64,000 nucleotides of DNA from Streptomyces sp. NRRL WC-3742. GTDB taxonomy: Bacteria > Actinomycetota > Actinomycetes > Streptomycetales > Streptomycetaceae. Positions within the stretch are counted from its first letter, which is position 1. Every line of letters starts with the position of its first letter. The stretch lies in the NCBI RefSeq assembly GCF_000720635.1, contig NZ_JOCF01000034.1, forward strand, positions 10,294-74,293. The letters run 5' to 3'. The notes beneath the pieces were generated by a model that saw only the letters and a list, made by a program, of their open reading frames with translations, was not told the origin of the DNA and did no database searches. Made by a program: the position numbers and the translations under genes. Shown here in pieces: positions 42,970 through 51,855 of the stretch.

Positions 42970-43662
42970 CCGGTGATCGAACTGAGCGGCGTCAGCCGCC
43001 ACTACGAGGGGGCGCGGGCGGCACTGGACGAGGTGTCGCTGACGGTGCGGGCGGGGGAGTCGGTGGCCGTGCTCGGGCCATCCGGCAGCGGGAAGTCGAC
43101 CCTGCTCAACCTGGTGGCCGGGCTGGACCGGCCGAGCGCGGGCACGGTGACCGTCGCCGGGACGCGGGTGGACCGGCTGGGCGAGGCGGGTTCGGCCCGC
43201 TTCCGGCGCGGGACGATCGGCATGGTGTTCCAGTTCTTCAACCTGCTGGACGACCTGACGGTGGCGGACAACGTGGTGCTGGCCGGCGAACTCGCCGGAG
43301 TCCCGCGAGGCGAGGCCCGGCGGCGGGCGGGGGAGCTGCTGGAGTCCCTCGGCATCGAACGCCACGCCCGCGCCCACCCCGGGCGGCTCTCCGGCGGCGA
43401 GCGCCAACGCGTCGCGGTGGCCCGGGCGTTGATGAACGACCCGGCGCTGCTGCTGGCGGACGAGCCGACCGGGGCACTGGACTCCGCCTCCGGCGAGGAC
43501 GTCAAGGAGCTGCTGCGCGAGCTGCACCAGGACGGGCAGACGATCCTGCTGGTCACCCACGACCTGGCGCTGGCCCGGGACTGCGCCACCCGCACGGTGC
43601 GGATGCGCGACGGCCGGGTGGAGTCGGACTCCTCGGAGGACTCCTCGGCGGTGGCGGCATGA
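42928..43662 (+). CDS. ABC transporter ATPase (LolD/MacB type)
   Basis: 244 residues from the first of three tandem in-frame ATGs; the family core starts only at 'EPVIELSGVSRHYEG'. Walker A 'GPSGSGKST', signature 'RLSGGERQR', Walker B 'LLLADEPTGALD', and switch His in 'LLVTHDLALA'. 'QFFNLLDDLTVADNV' is typical of MacB/BceA ATPases. Partner of the FtsX-like permease; divergent from a two-component system that may regulate it. Confidence 0.93.
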   Translation: MSSGDMRSGDMSSEPVIELSGVSRHYEGARAALDEVSLTVRAGESVAVLGPSGSGKSTLLNLVAGLDRPSAGTVTVAGTRVDRLGEAGSARFRRGTIGMVFQFFNLLDDLTVADNVVLAGELAGVPRGEARRRAGELLESLGIERHARAHPGRLSGGERQRVAVARALMNDPALLLADEPTGALDSASGEDVKELLRELHQDGQTILLVTHDLALARDCATRTVRMRDGRVESDSSEDSSAVAA

Positions 43663-46064
43663 GCGCGCTGGGGAGGGTCGTGCGCGCCGGGGTGCGCAGG
43701 CGGCGGACGCAGTCGGTCGCGGTGGGGCTGGCCGCCATGGTCGCCACCACCTGCTCGGTGCTGGGTGGTTCGCTGCTGGTCGCCTCGCAGGCGCCCTTCG
43801 ACCGGGCCTTCGACGGGCAGCACGGCGCCCACCTCACCGCCCGCTTCGACGGCTCCCGGACGAGCGCCGAGAAGCTCGCCGCCACGGCCCACGCGCCCGG
43901 CGTGGCGCAGGCGGCGGGCCCGTACCGCACCGTCACCGTCGACCCGGAGCCGGTCGCGCCGAAGATCCCGATCCCGGCCGGGATGTCGATGTCGCCGATG
44001 ACGGTCGCCGGCCGGGCCCAGCCTGCCGGAGAGGTCGACAACGTCACCCTGGACCAGGGGACTTGGCCGAAGGGCCCGGGCGAGGTGGTGATCGACCTCG
44101 GGTACCGCGACCTGAACGTGGACCTCGGCGACCTCCTGCGCGTGCCCGGCCTGCCGGGCGCGCCCACCCTCAGGATCGTCGGCTTCGCCCGGTCCGTCAG
44201 CCGCACCGCCGACGCCTGGGTGCGACCGGAGGGCCTCGCCGCCCTCACCGCGCCGGGCACCACCCCCGGCTACGAGATGCTCTACCGCTTCACCGACGCC
44301 TCCACCGCCGCCGCGATGGACGCCGACCGCGCCGCCGTGACCGCCGCCGCCCCCGCCGGGGCGCTGGCCGGCGCGCAGTCCTGGCTCGACGCCAAGCAGG
44401 GCTCGGACCGCAACACCGCGCTGTTCCTGCCGTTCATGGTCGCCTTCGGCCTGCTGGGCCTCGCGATGTCCGTCCTGGTCGCGGGCAACGTGGTGGCCGG
44501 CGCCGTCGGCACCGCCACCCGCAGGATCGGCGTACTCAAGGCCCTCGGCTGCACCCCCGCCCAGGTGGTGCGCGCCTACGTCGCCCAGGCGCTGGTCCCG
44601 GCGGCGATCGGCACCGGGCTCGGGGTCGTGGCGGGCAACCTGCTCACCATCCCGGTCCTCGCCACCACCGGCCGGCTGTACGGCACCAGCGCCTCGGCCC
44701 TGTCCCCCTGGGTGGACGCGGCCGTCGCGGGCGGCACCCTCGCCCTCGTCGCGCTGGTCGCCTGGGCGGCGGCCGCCCGCGCCGGACGGCTGCGCACCGT
44801 CGACGCGCTGGCCGTGGGCCGTACGGCGGGCGCCACCCGGCGGGACGCGTTCGCCCGGTGGGTGGCGGCGCTGACCGCACGGCTGCCGCTGCCACGGCCG
44901 GTGGGCCTCGGCCTGGCCCAGCCGTTCGCCCGACCGGCCCGCGCCGCCGGGATGCTCGCGGCCGTGCTGTTCGGCACGGCGGCGGCGACCTTCGCGGTGG
45001 GCATGGGCGGCACGATGTCCTGGGTGCAGGGGGCCAAGAACCACGGCACCGAGGACGTGGTCGTCCAAGCCGTCCATTCGCACGGGGCGCCCGGTTCGCA
45101 GGCTCCCGGTTCGGAGGCGCCGTCGAAGCTCCCGTCGGACCCGGCCGCCGTGAACGCTGCCGTGAACGCCGCCCTGGCCGCCCAGCCCGGCACCGGCGCC
45201 ACCTACAGCATCGCCACCGAGGACGTCCTCGTCCCCGGGGTCGCCGGGGCCACCACCGTCACCGCCTTCGCGGGCGACTCCTCCCGGGCGGGGTACAAGA
45301 TCGTCTCCGGCCGCTGGTTCCAGGGCCCCGGCGAGGCCCTCGCGCCCTCCACCTTCCTCACCGAGGCCGGGCTGAAGGTCGGCGACCGGGTCGGCTTCAC
45401 GGACCACGGGCGGACCGTCACCGTCCGCCTCGTCGGCGAGGTCTTCGACCCGCACACCCAGACCAACGAGCTGCTCACCGACGCCGCGAGCTACCCCGTC
45501 GGGACGGCGCCCGCGCCGCACCAGTGGTTCGTCCAGCTCAGGCCCGGCACCGACCAGGCCCGCTACACCGCCGCCCTGCGCGAGGCGCTGGCCCCGCAGG
45601 GCCTGACCGCCGGAACGGGCGAGACGCACTCGGCGGACTCGATCATGGCGCTGAACTCCCTCACCGCGACGCTGACCGTCCTGCTGGTCCTCGTCGCCGG
45701 GCTCGGGGTGTTCAACACCGTCGTCCTGGAGATCCGCGAACGCACCCGGGACATGGGCGTCACCAAGGCCCTCGGCATGACCCCGGCGCAGACCGCCGGC
45801 GTCGTCCTCTCCTCCGTGCTGCTGGTCGGCGCCGTGGGCGGAGCCGTCGGCCTGCCCGTCGGGCTGCTGCTGTACGGGCTCACCGCGCCCGCCATGGGCC
45901 ACTCCGCCGGGCTGAACTTCCCGGCCGAAGCCCTGGACGTGTTCGGCACCCCGCTGCTGACCGCCCTCGCCCTCGGCGGGGTGCTGATCGCCCTGCTCGG
46001 CGCCCTGCTCCCGGCCGTACGGGCGGCGCGCTCGCGGACGGTGGACGCGCTGCGGGCGGAGTGA
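43659..46064 (+). CDS. ABC transporter permease, FtsX/MacB type
   Basis: 801 residues, ATGA overlap with the ATPase. One N-terminal membrane segment, a large extracytoplasmic domain, three segments with an FtsX core ('LFLPFMVAFGLLGLAMSVLV', 'GVLKALGCTPAQVVRAYV'), a second extracytoplasmic domain, then a repeat of the FtsX core ('GVTKALGMTPAQTAGVVL'). This two-FtsX arrangement is common in actinobacteria and serves in antimicrobial peptide defence or lipoprotein handling. The last residues 'SRTVDALRAE' are typical. Confidence 0.92.
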   Translation: MSALGRVVRAGVRRRRTQSVAVGLAAMVATTCSVLGGSLLVASQAPFDRAFDGQHGAHLTARFDGSRTSAEKLAATAHAPGVAQAAGPYRTVTVDPEPVAPKIPIPAGMSMSPMTVAGRAQPAGEVDNVTLDQGTWPKGPGEVVIDLGYRDLNVDLGDLLRVPGLPGAPTLRIVGFARSVSRTADAWVRPEGLAALTAPGTTPGYEMLYRFTDASTAAAMDADRAAVTAAAPAGALAGAQSWLDAKQGSDRNTALFLPFMVAFGLLGLAMSVLVAGNVVAGAVGTATRRIGVLKALGCTPAQVVRAYVAQALVPAAIGTGLGVVAGNLLTIPVLATTGRLYGTSASALSPWVDAAVAGGTLALVALVAWAAAARAGRLRTVDALAVGRTAGATRRDAFARWVAALTARLPLPRPVGLGLAQPFARPARAAGMLAAVLFGTAAATFAVGMGGTMSWVQGAKNHGTEDVVVQAVHSHGAPGSQAPGSEAPSKLPSDPAAVNAAVNAALAAQPGTGATYSIATEDVLVPGVAGATTVTAFAGDSSRAGYKIVSGRWFQGPGEALAPSTFLTEAGLKVGDRVGFTDHGRTVTVRLVGEVFDPHTQTNELLTDAASYPVGTAPAPHQWFVQLRPGTDQARYTAALREALAPQGLTAGTGETHSADSIMALNSLTATLTVLLVLVAGLGVFNTVVLEIRERTRDMGVTKALGMTPAQTAGVVLSSVLLVGAVGGAVGLPVGLLLYGLTAPAMGHSAGLNFPAEALDVFGTPLLTALALGGVLIALLGALLPAVRAARSRTVDALRAE

Positions 46065-46089
46065 GGGCGCGTCCTCGGGCATGGCGGGG

Positions 46090-46136
46090 CGGGAGGCGGG
46101 TAGGCGACCCGAAGGGGGGACGCCACCCGCCTCCCG
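46090..46136. terminator. Hairpin between permease gene and next gene
   Basis: CGGGAGGCGGGT and its exact complement form a 12-bp stem around 23 nt. It ends 15 bases before the next start, so it could end the transporter operon or structure the leader of the next gene. Confidence 0.5.
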
Positions 46137-46150
46137 TCCGTGGAGCGATC

Positions 46151-46897
46151 ATGCAGTTCGAACTCCTCAACCCGAACTCCGCCTACCCCCGGGCGACCCT
46201 GGTCGACCCGCCGCCGAACGGCTACCTGCACCTGGCCGGCGCGGTGGCCCCGCCGAGCGGGCCGCCCCTCGTCCGTACCGTCCCCGCACGCAGCGCCCTG
46301 CTCGACCGGCTCAAGCCGCTGGCCACCGCCCTGCAGGGGCACCCGGCGGTGCGGCGGGTCACCGTCTACCGGGCGCTGGTGGTGCCGCCGCCCGGCGGCT
46401 ACGCCCGCCAGCCGCGCTTCCACCCGGCGCGCTTCGACGTGGCCGTCCTCGTCGAGACCGACACCCCCGAGGACCTCGGCCCGGTCGCCGACGGCGAGGC
46501 GTACGGGGAACTCCGCGCCACCCTCACCGCCGCCGCCTCCGACACCCACGAACTGCGGGCCCGCTGCACCCGCTCGCTCGGCGAGGTGGACCACAGCCGG
46601 GCGGGGCTGTTCCTGTTCAACCACTTCGTCGCCGAGGACCGCGCGGTGGCGCTGGAACTGTGGGACCACCTGGCCGGCTGGTACGTCAGCAAGACGGGGC
46701 TCGACAACTCCACCCTGCTCGAACCGCTGGACGGTGCCGACTCGGACTACGTGTTCGTCAACCACGCCCGCTGGGACACCAGCACCCTGGGACTGCTGCT
46801 GCGGCAGGTGAGCCGGCCGAGCTTCCGGTGGTACGTGCAGCAGAACCTGCTGGTCAACCGGGTGGGCTCGATGCCCGTGCTGTACCGGATGACCTGA
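46151..46897 (+). CDS. Conserved-looking protein of unknown function
   Basis: 248 residues; GGAG lies 7 bases before the ATG. No signal peptide or membrane segment. Two stretches look like duplicated alpha+beta units: 'RRVTVYRALVVPPPGGYARQ...FDVAVLVETDTPEDL' and 'RAGLFLFNHFVAEDRAVALE', reminiscent of dimeric alpha-beta barrel (EthD/antibiotic monooxygenase-like) folds, which is a guess. 'DYVFVNHARWD' is a striking motif. Ends before the palindrome array. Confidence 0.65.
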   Translation: MQFELLNPNSAYPRATLVDPPPNGYLHLAGAVAPPSGPPLVRTVPARSALLDRLKPLATALQGHPAVRRVTVYRALVVPPPGGYARQPRFHPARFDVAVLVETDTPEDLGPVADGEAYGELRATLTAAASDTHELRARCTRSLGEVDHSRAGLFLFNHFVAEDRAVALELWDHLAGWYVSKTGLDNSTLLEPLDGADSDYVFVNHARWDTSTLGLLLRQVSRPSFRWYVQQNLLVNRVGSMPVLYRMT

Positions 46898-46984
46898 GGG
46901 TTCCGGGAGGGCGGGGAGGCTTCAGGGCGGGCTCAGGGCGGGCTCGGGGCGGGCTCGGGGCGTGCGGATCCCGCCCGGGCCGGA

Positions 46985-47049
46985 ACTACGGAAGTAGTGC
47001 CACTACTCGCGTAGTGCCACTACTTCCGTAGTGGCACTACTGGCGTAGT
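46985..47049. repeat. Array of four ACTAC-N4-GTAGT palindromes, 17-bp period
   Basis: Perfect palindromes start at 46985, 47002, 47019 and 47036, each ACTAC-N4-GTAGT followed by a three-base linker (GCC, GCC, GGC). The centres are GGAA, TCGC, TTCC and TGGC. The first three units also form a 22-bp hairpin with one mismatch, so the array could serve as a bidirectional terminator. It lies between two converging gene ends, not at a promoter. The same unit, spacing and linker occur at 37255. Confidence 0.85.
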
Positions 47050-47050
47050 G

Positions 47051-47542
47051 CTAGCCCTTCTCCGCAGCCTCCTCCGCCGCCCTGACCTCCTCGGCGAAGG
47101 CGTTCGCGTCGAGGCGTTCCACGGTGGCCCCGTGCTTGGCGGCCAGCTCGTCCGCAGGGTCGGGGGAGTGCTCGACGGCCTCCACGGCGATCAGCGCCCC
47201 GCCGTCGGGGACGCGCGGGGAGAGCACGATCAGGGCCGCGCCGCCCTCGGTGGCGGCGTGCTCCTCGGCGGCGTTGCCGAGCGCCGCACCGGCGGCGAAG
47301 CCGAGCAGGACGCCGACCGGGCCGCCCAGCAGCCCGACCAGGCCGCCCAGCACGCCCGAGCCGACGGTGGCCACACCGGCGCCCTTGGTGAAGGTGTCCT
47401 CGACCTCCAGCAGGCCCTCGGTGCTGCGCTCCATGGCCGCCGCGAACCGCAGGCCGGGCAGGTGCCGGGCCTCCTCGAAGGCCGGGCGCCAGCCGGCGGC
47501 GTCCGGGAAGGTCAGCAGGACGACGTGGTGGCGGTCGCTCAT
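47051..47542 (-). CDS. Small membrane-associated protein (DUF1269-like)
   Basis: 163 residues, stop codon one base from the palindrome array. N-terminal ferredoxin-like half ('HHVVLLTFPDAAGWRPAFEE'), a central Gly-rich hydrophobic pair ('GSGVLGGLVGLLGGPVGVLL'), and a C-terminal strand-helix unit ('AALIVLSPRVPDGGALIAVE'). This resembles DUF1269-type proteins. Role unknown. Confidence 0.7.
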   Translation of the reverse strand: MSDRHHVVLLTFPDAAGWRPAFEEARHLPGLRFAAAMERSTEGLLEVEDTFTKGAGVATVGSGVLGGLVGLLGGPVGVLLGFAAGAALGNAAEEHAATEGGAALIVLSPRVPDGGALIAVEAVEHSPDPADELAAKHGATVERLDANAFAEEVRAAEEAAEKG

Positions 47543-47897
47543 CGCACTCCGATCGGGCCGGGGCAGGGGTGGTTTCCATCCTGGCCCGCCGTGCCCTCGG
47601 CGGCCACAGGAGGCTGCGGCTGCCCCGGCGTGAACGCTTCAAACGTGAAGGCCGGGTTATGGCTGCCGCACCACGGGGTTTCCGGACAGGTGTACGGCGC
47701 CCGGCGGCTCCGGTGGCACTTCCGAGTGGCCGCCGTGACAGGACGCCTGGCAGGTCGAAGGCGGTGAAGGGGCGTTAGTTCGATCGTGGCCGAAATCCTG
47801 TACGGCCGTGGGCGCGACCCTGGTGCCGCCGGTGGGGCGGTGCGAGTATCCGGCGCGGCACGACCGTGCCCGTACCCGAACGTCTGAAGGAGGCACC
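47543..47897. other. Upstream region of the lanthipeptide genes
   Basis: 355 bp without a supported gene. No clear -35/-10 pair, palindrome or riboswitch was found; it presumably contains the promoter of the lanthipeptide operon. Confidence 0.4.
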
Positions 47898-48080
47898 ATG
47901 CAGCCCACGGCCGACCAGGTCCGCGCGCTCAGGGACGAGGACTTCCGGCTCACCCTCGCCCAGGGAGGCCAGGCCGCCCACCCGGCCGGAGACCTCTCCG
48001 ACGAGCTGTACGTGACCGCAGCCGTTCAGTCCGGCACCTGTGGCGGCTGGAGCAGCTGCGCGCACGTCTGCAGCTTCTGA
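47898..48080 (+). CDS. Lanthipeptide precursor 1 (class II)
   Basis: 60 residues; AAGGAGG lies four bases before the ATG. The leader contains 'QVRALRDEDFRLTL' and 'AHPAGDLSDELYVTAA', shared with the second precursor; the probable core is VQSGTCGGWSSCAHVCSF. Core residues Thr47, Cys48, Ser52, Ser53, Cys54, Cys58 and Ser59 match the second precursor position by position, giving a T-C-x3-S-S-C-x3-C-S scaffold for up to three thioether rings. No Gly-Gly cleavage site is present. Role as LanM substrate is inferred from the adjacent synthetase gene. Confidence 0.85.
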   Translation: MQPTADQVRALRDEDFRLTLAQGGQAAHPAGDLSDELYVTAAVQSGTCGGWSSCAHVCSF

Positions 48081-48126
48081 GCCGGGTCCATCGCACACCC
48101 CTTCGGACAGCAGGGAAGGAAGCGGC

Positions 48127-48306
48127 ATGACGCCCACCACCACGCAGGTCCGCGCGCTCCAGGACGAGGACTTCCGCCTCGGCCTCGGCGCCGGCGAGAT
48201 CGCCCACCCGGCCGGCGACCCGGCGGACGAGGTGTACCTGAGCGCGAGCAAGCAGCTCAACACCTGTGAGTACCCGTCCAGTTGCTGGCGGATGTGCAGC
48301 ACCTGA
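48127..48306 (+). CDS. Lanthipeptide precursor 2 (class II)
   Basis: 59 residues; GGGAAGGA precedes the ATG. Leader 'QVRALQDEDFRLGLGAGE' and 'AHPAGDPADEVYLSAS' aligns closely with precursor 1, while the core KQLNTCEYPSSCWRMCST differs everywhere except the ring-forming Thr/Ser/Cys positions. The two may act together as a two-component product or be independent variants made by one LanM. Confidence 0.85.
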   Translation: MTPTTTQVRALQDEDFRLGLGAGEIAHPAGDPADEVYLSASKQLNTCEYPSSCWRMCST

Positions 48307-48320
48307 CGGGCCCGCCCCAC

Positions 48321-48354
48321 CCGGCGGTGCGCGCCCATGGGCCCGCACCGCCGG
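48321..48354 (+). terminator. Hairpin between precursor genes and lanM (attenuator/processing site)
   Basis: Perfect 11-bp stem (CCGGCGGTGCG) with a 12-nt loop, 14 bases after the second precursor stop. Partial termination or mRNA protection here would give more precursor than synthetase, as is common in lanthipeptide operons. Confidence 0.6.
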
Positions 48355-48418
48355 ACCCGCATCCGGCATCGAACGCCGGCCGTGAACCCCGGTATCGAGA
48401 AGAAGGGCCGCACCGCCC

Positions 48419-51400
48419 GTGGTCGACACGTCCGCACTCCGCCGCGCCGCCGTCAGGGCCCTCCCGCTCGCCGCCCGGGGCGCCGCCCCCGCCGGTTCGG
48501 GGGCGGACCGGGACCGGGAGCGCGCACGGCGGGTCCTCGACCGCTGGCGCGCCCAGGGGCCCTTCGACAGGCCCGGCTGGTTCGACCGCCGGCTCGCCGC
48601 GGACGGCCTCGACCAGGACGGGCTGCTCGCCCTGCTCGCCGAGAGCCCGGACTCCCTCGCCGACCGCCTCGGCACCCCCGAGTGGGCCGTCCGCCTCGCC
48701 GACGCCTTCGAAGCCGGGCTCACCCTCGACGTCCCCGAGGACCACGCCTTCGCCCGGATCGCCGCCCCCGCCCTCGCCGCCGCCCGCGACCGGCTGCGCG
48801 CGGGCCTCGCCGCGCTCCCGGCCCTCGCCCCGCTCGGCACGCCCGAGGAGCTGGCCGCCCTCGTCCTGCCCGCACTCACCGAGGCCGCTCACGCCATTGC
48901 CGTCCGCACCGTCATCACGGAGCTCCACATCGCCCGCCTCGGCGGCGAGTTGACCGGCGACACCCCCGAGGCGCGCTACCGCGACTTCCTCGACCGGCTC
49001 ACCGCACCCGACCGGTCCGTCCGCCTCCTCGCCGACTACCCCGTGCTCGCCCACCGCCTCGCCACCGGCGCCGACCAGTGGGCCGACACCTGCCTCACCC
49101 TCTACCGCCGCCTGGCCGCCGACCTCCCCGCCCTCACCGCCACCTTCGCGGACGGCCGCCCGCCCGGCCGCCTCGCCGAACTCGCCACGGGCCTCGGCGA
49201 CCCCCACCGGGGCGGCGCCACCGTCAGTTGCCTGCGTTTCGAGGACGGCACCCGGATCGTCTACAAGCCCCGCCCGCTCGGCGCCGAGACCCACTTCCAG
49301 CACCTGCTGCACTGGCTCAACCCCAAGCTGGCCCTGCCGCTGCACGACCTCACCCACCTCGGCCGCGACGGCTACGGCTGGGTCGCCTTCGTCACCGCCG
49401 AACCGGCCCGCGACGACGCCGAGTTGAGCGCCTTCTACCACCGCGCCGGGGTGCTCGCCGCCCTGCTGTACGTCCTCGACGCCGTCGACTGCCACGCCCA
49501 GAACCTCCTCGCCGTCCGCGACCAGCCCGTCCTGATCGACCTGGAGGCCGTGCTCCACCCCGACCTGCCCGAGCCCGAGAAGGACCTCTCCCAGGCCGAA
49601 CGCCTCGCCCGCCACCAGGCCCGGCACTCGGTGCTGCGCTCCGGCCTGCTGCCCGAACGGATGTGGGACGAGGGCAACGGCGGCGCCGACCTCTCCGCCC
49701 TCGGCTGGGACCCGGACAGCCTGCCGCCGCGCCCCGCGCCCGTCCTCGTCGACCAGGGCACCGACCAACTCCGGCTGGAGTACCGGCGCATGCCCGTCCG
49801 GGCGCCCGGAAGCCGCCCCGTCCCGCCCGGCCGGAAGCTGCGACTGGCCGACCACGTCGAGCAGTTGGAGGCCGGATTCACCGAGGCGTACCGGCTGCTC
49901 GCCGCCCACAGGGCCGAAGTGCGCGATCTGGTACGGGCGTTCGGACCGGACGAGACCCGGATGCTGCGCCGCGACACCTTCGAGTACCGCAGCCTGCTCG
50001 CCACCGCCTGCCACCCCGACCTGCTGCGCGACGGCCTCGACCAGGACCGCCACCTCGACCGCCTCTGGGCCCTCGCCGCCTGGGAGGAACACGCCCTCGC
50101 CTACCTCGACCACGAGCGCGCCGACCTCTGGCGCGGGGACGTGCCCGTCTTCACCATCCGCCCCGACGGCACCGAGGCCCGCAGCGGCACCGGCGCCGTC
50201 GTCCCCGGTGTCACCGACCGGCCGGTGCTCGACCTCGCCCTCGCCAAGGTCGACGCCCTCGGCGAGGAGGACCTCGCGCGCCAACTGCGGCTGCTGCGCC
50301 TGTCGGTGACCACGGCGGACGGCGCCCGCGAGCCGCGCCGCTCCCCGGCCGTCGTGGCCTCCGCGCCCCGGGAGTCCAGCGACGGGAAGCTGGCCGAACG
50401 AGCCCTGGCCAAGGCCGTCGAGGCTTCCGGCCTGCTGCTCGCCGAGGCGTTCCGGGGCGAGGCCGACCTCGCCTGGGTCGGCCCCAACTGGACCCCGCCC
50501 GGCCGCTGGGCGCCCGCCGAACTCGGCCCCGACCTCTACAGCGGCACGGCCGGAGTCACCCTCTTCCTCCACCAACTCGCTCTCGCCACCGGCGAGTCCG
50601 AGCACAGGGCCGCCGCCACCGCCGCCGAGACCACCCTGCGCCACCAGGTCCGCCGCCGGGCCGACCGCCTCGGCGGGGGCCTCGCCGGGACGGGCGGCGT
50701 GCTCTACGCCCTCGCCCACCTCGCCGCCCACCACCCGGACTCCGAGCTGGAGGAGCTGGCCGGGACGGTCCTGCGGCGGATCGTCGAAACCGCCGCCGAG
50801 GACGAGCACCACGACCTCGTCGCCGGAAACGCCGGCACCGTCGGGGGCCTGCTCGCCTGGGAGGCCGTCCGCCCCGGCCCCGCCGTCACCGACGCCCTGG
50901 CCGCCTGCGCCGACCGTCTGGCCGAGGCAGCCGTCCCGCACCCCGAGGGCGGCGTCGGCTGGCTGCCCGCCTCCCTCGCCGGCACCGTCACCCGCCCGCT
51001 CGCCGGGTTCGCCCACGGCGGCTCCGGCATCGCCTGGGCCCTCGCCCACGCCGCCCACCGCCTCGGCGACGCCCGTCCGGCCGAACTCGCCCTCGCCGCC
51101 GTCGCCTACGAGCGCACCCTCTACGACGCCGGCGCCGGCAACTGGCGCGACGTCCGTGAGGACGGCGGGCCCGACGCCCCCGGCTACCCCGCCCTGTGGT
51201 GCCACGGCGCGGCCGGGGTCGCGCTCGCCCGCACCGAACTCGCGCGGCTGCTGCCCGACGCGGCCGAGGCGCTGCTCGCCGAACGCGACACCGCCGCCGA
51301 GACCGTGCTGCGCGAGGGCTTCGGCTCCAACTTCTCCCTCTGCCACGGGGATCTGGGCAACCTCGACACCCTCCTCCTCGCCGGCCCCGCCTGGCGCCGC

Positions 51401-51586
51401 CCCGCACTGGCCCGGGCGGGAGCCACGCTGGACGCCCTCGACGCCCGAGGCTTCGTCTGCGGCCTCCCGCACGGCGCCCACAGCCCCTCCCTGATGGTCG
51501 GCCTGGCGGGCATCGGCCACGGCCTGCTGCGCCTGGCCGCACCGGCGACCACCCCGGCCCTGCTCGGGCTGGAGCCCCCGCGCTGA
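48419..51586 (+). CDS. lanM: Class II lanthipeptide synthetase LanM
   Basis: 1,055 residues, GTG start. The N-terminal two-thirds is the LanM dehydratase (DUF4135 type; 'LRFEDGTRIVYKPRPLGAET', 'YGWVAFVTAEPA', 'DCHAQNLLAVRDQPVLIDLE'), a kinase-like phosphorylation/elimination domain that dehydrates Ser and Thr. From about residue 690 comes the LanC-like cyclase with zinc ligands Cys928 ('WCHGAAG'), Cys975 and His976 ('CHGDLGN'). It would dehydrate and cyclise both precursors. Length and order match LanM enzymes of actinomycetes. Confidence 0.94.
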   Translation: MVDTSALRRAAVRALPLAARGAAPAGSGADRDRERARRVLDRWRAQGPFDRPGWFDRRLAADGLDQDGLLALLAESPDSLADRLGTPEWAVRLADAFEAGLTLDVPEDHAFARIAAPALAAARDRLRAGLAALPALAPLGTPEELAALVLPALTEAAHAIAVRTVITELHIARLGGELTGDTPEARYRDFLDRLTAPDRSVRLLADYPVLAHRLATGADQWADTCLTLYRRLAADLPALTATFADGRPPGRLAELATGLGDPHRGGATVSCLRFEDGTRIVYKPRPLGAETHFQHLLHWLNPKLALPLHDLTHLGRDGYGWVAFVTAEPARDDAELSAFYHRAGVLAALLYVLDAVDCHAQNLLAVRDQPVLIDLEAVLHPDLPEPEKDLSQAERLARHQARHSVLRSGLLPERMWDEGNGGADLSALGWDPDSLPPRPAPVLVDQGTDQLRLEYRRMPVRAPGSRPVPPGRKLRLADHVEQLEAGFTEAYRLLAAHRAEVRDLVRAFGPDETRMLRRDTFEYRSLLATACHPDLLRDGLDQDRHLDRLWALAAWEEHALAYLDHERADLWRGDVPVFTIRPDGTEARSGTGAVVPGVTDRPVLDLALAKVDALGEEDLARQLRLLRLSVTTADGAREPRRSPAVVASAPRESSDGKLAERALAKAVEASGLLLAEAFRGEADLAWVGPNWTPPGRWAPAELGPDLYSGTAGVTLFLHQLALATGESEHRAAATAAETTLRHQVRRRADRLGGGLAGTGGVLYALAHLAAHHPDSELEELAGTVLRRIVETAAEDEHHDLVAGNAGTVGGLLAWEAVRPGPAVTDALAACADRLAEAAVPHPEGGVGWLPASLAGTVTRPLAGFAHGGSGIAWALAHAAHRLGDARPAELALAAVAYERTLYDAGAGNWRDVREDGGPDAPGYPALWCHGAAGVALARTELARLLPDAAEALLAERDTAAETVLREGFGSNFSLCHGDLGNLDTLLLAGPAWRRPALARAGATLDALDARGFVCGLPHGAHSPSLMVGLAGIGHGLLRLAAPATTPALLGLEPPR

Positions 51587-51627
51587 CCGAGAGACCGGTA
51601 CGGAATCGAACATCGAGGACCCTTCCG

Positions 51628-51753
51628 ATGATCGAAAGCCACCAACCCGCCGTCCCCGACACGGAATCGCCCGGATCGAGTGAGACCGGCGAAGACACGC
51701 CGGGAGGCCCCGCGCCGCGCTGCCAGGATCGGGGTCCGCACCGGCGGCCCTGA
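51628..51753 (+). CDS. Possible small peptide between lanM and the exporter
   Basis: 41 residues, ATG with GAGGA about 9 bases upstream. Sequence is Pro/Glu/Ser-rich ('SPGSSETGEDTPGGPAPRC') with one Cys and shows no likeness to the two precursors. It fills half of a 269-bp gap; coding status is doubtful. Confidence 0.3.
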   Translation: MIESHQPAVPDTESPGSSETGEDTPGGPAPRCQDRGPHRRP

Positions 51754-51855
51754 GCTCCCGTCGACCAACTCCCGTCGTCCCTCGGGCGATCAGGGCTGCC
51801 CGCGTGCGGACCCGCCCCGGCCGCGAGGCCGCCGTACCAGGGAACAGGGAGCACT

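Noticed and set aside
46985..47049. CRISPR-like array
   Set aside because: Repeat unit is 17 bp with a 4-bp variable centre, far too short for spacers, and no cas gene is present.
47569..47778. A 69-codon plus-strand frame before the lanthipeptide genes
   Set aside because: Arg-rich out-of-context composition, no ribosome site and no likeness to a precursor.
48257..51613. A 1,118-codon open frame antisense to lanM
   Set aside because: Composition is low in complexity and has no family motif; the plus strand encodes an intact LanM.
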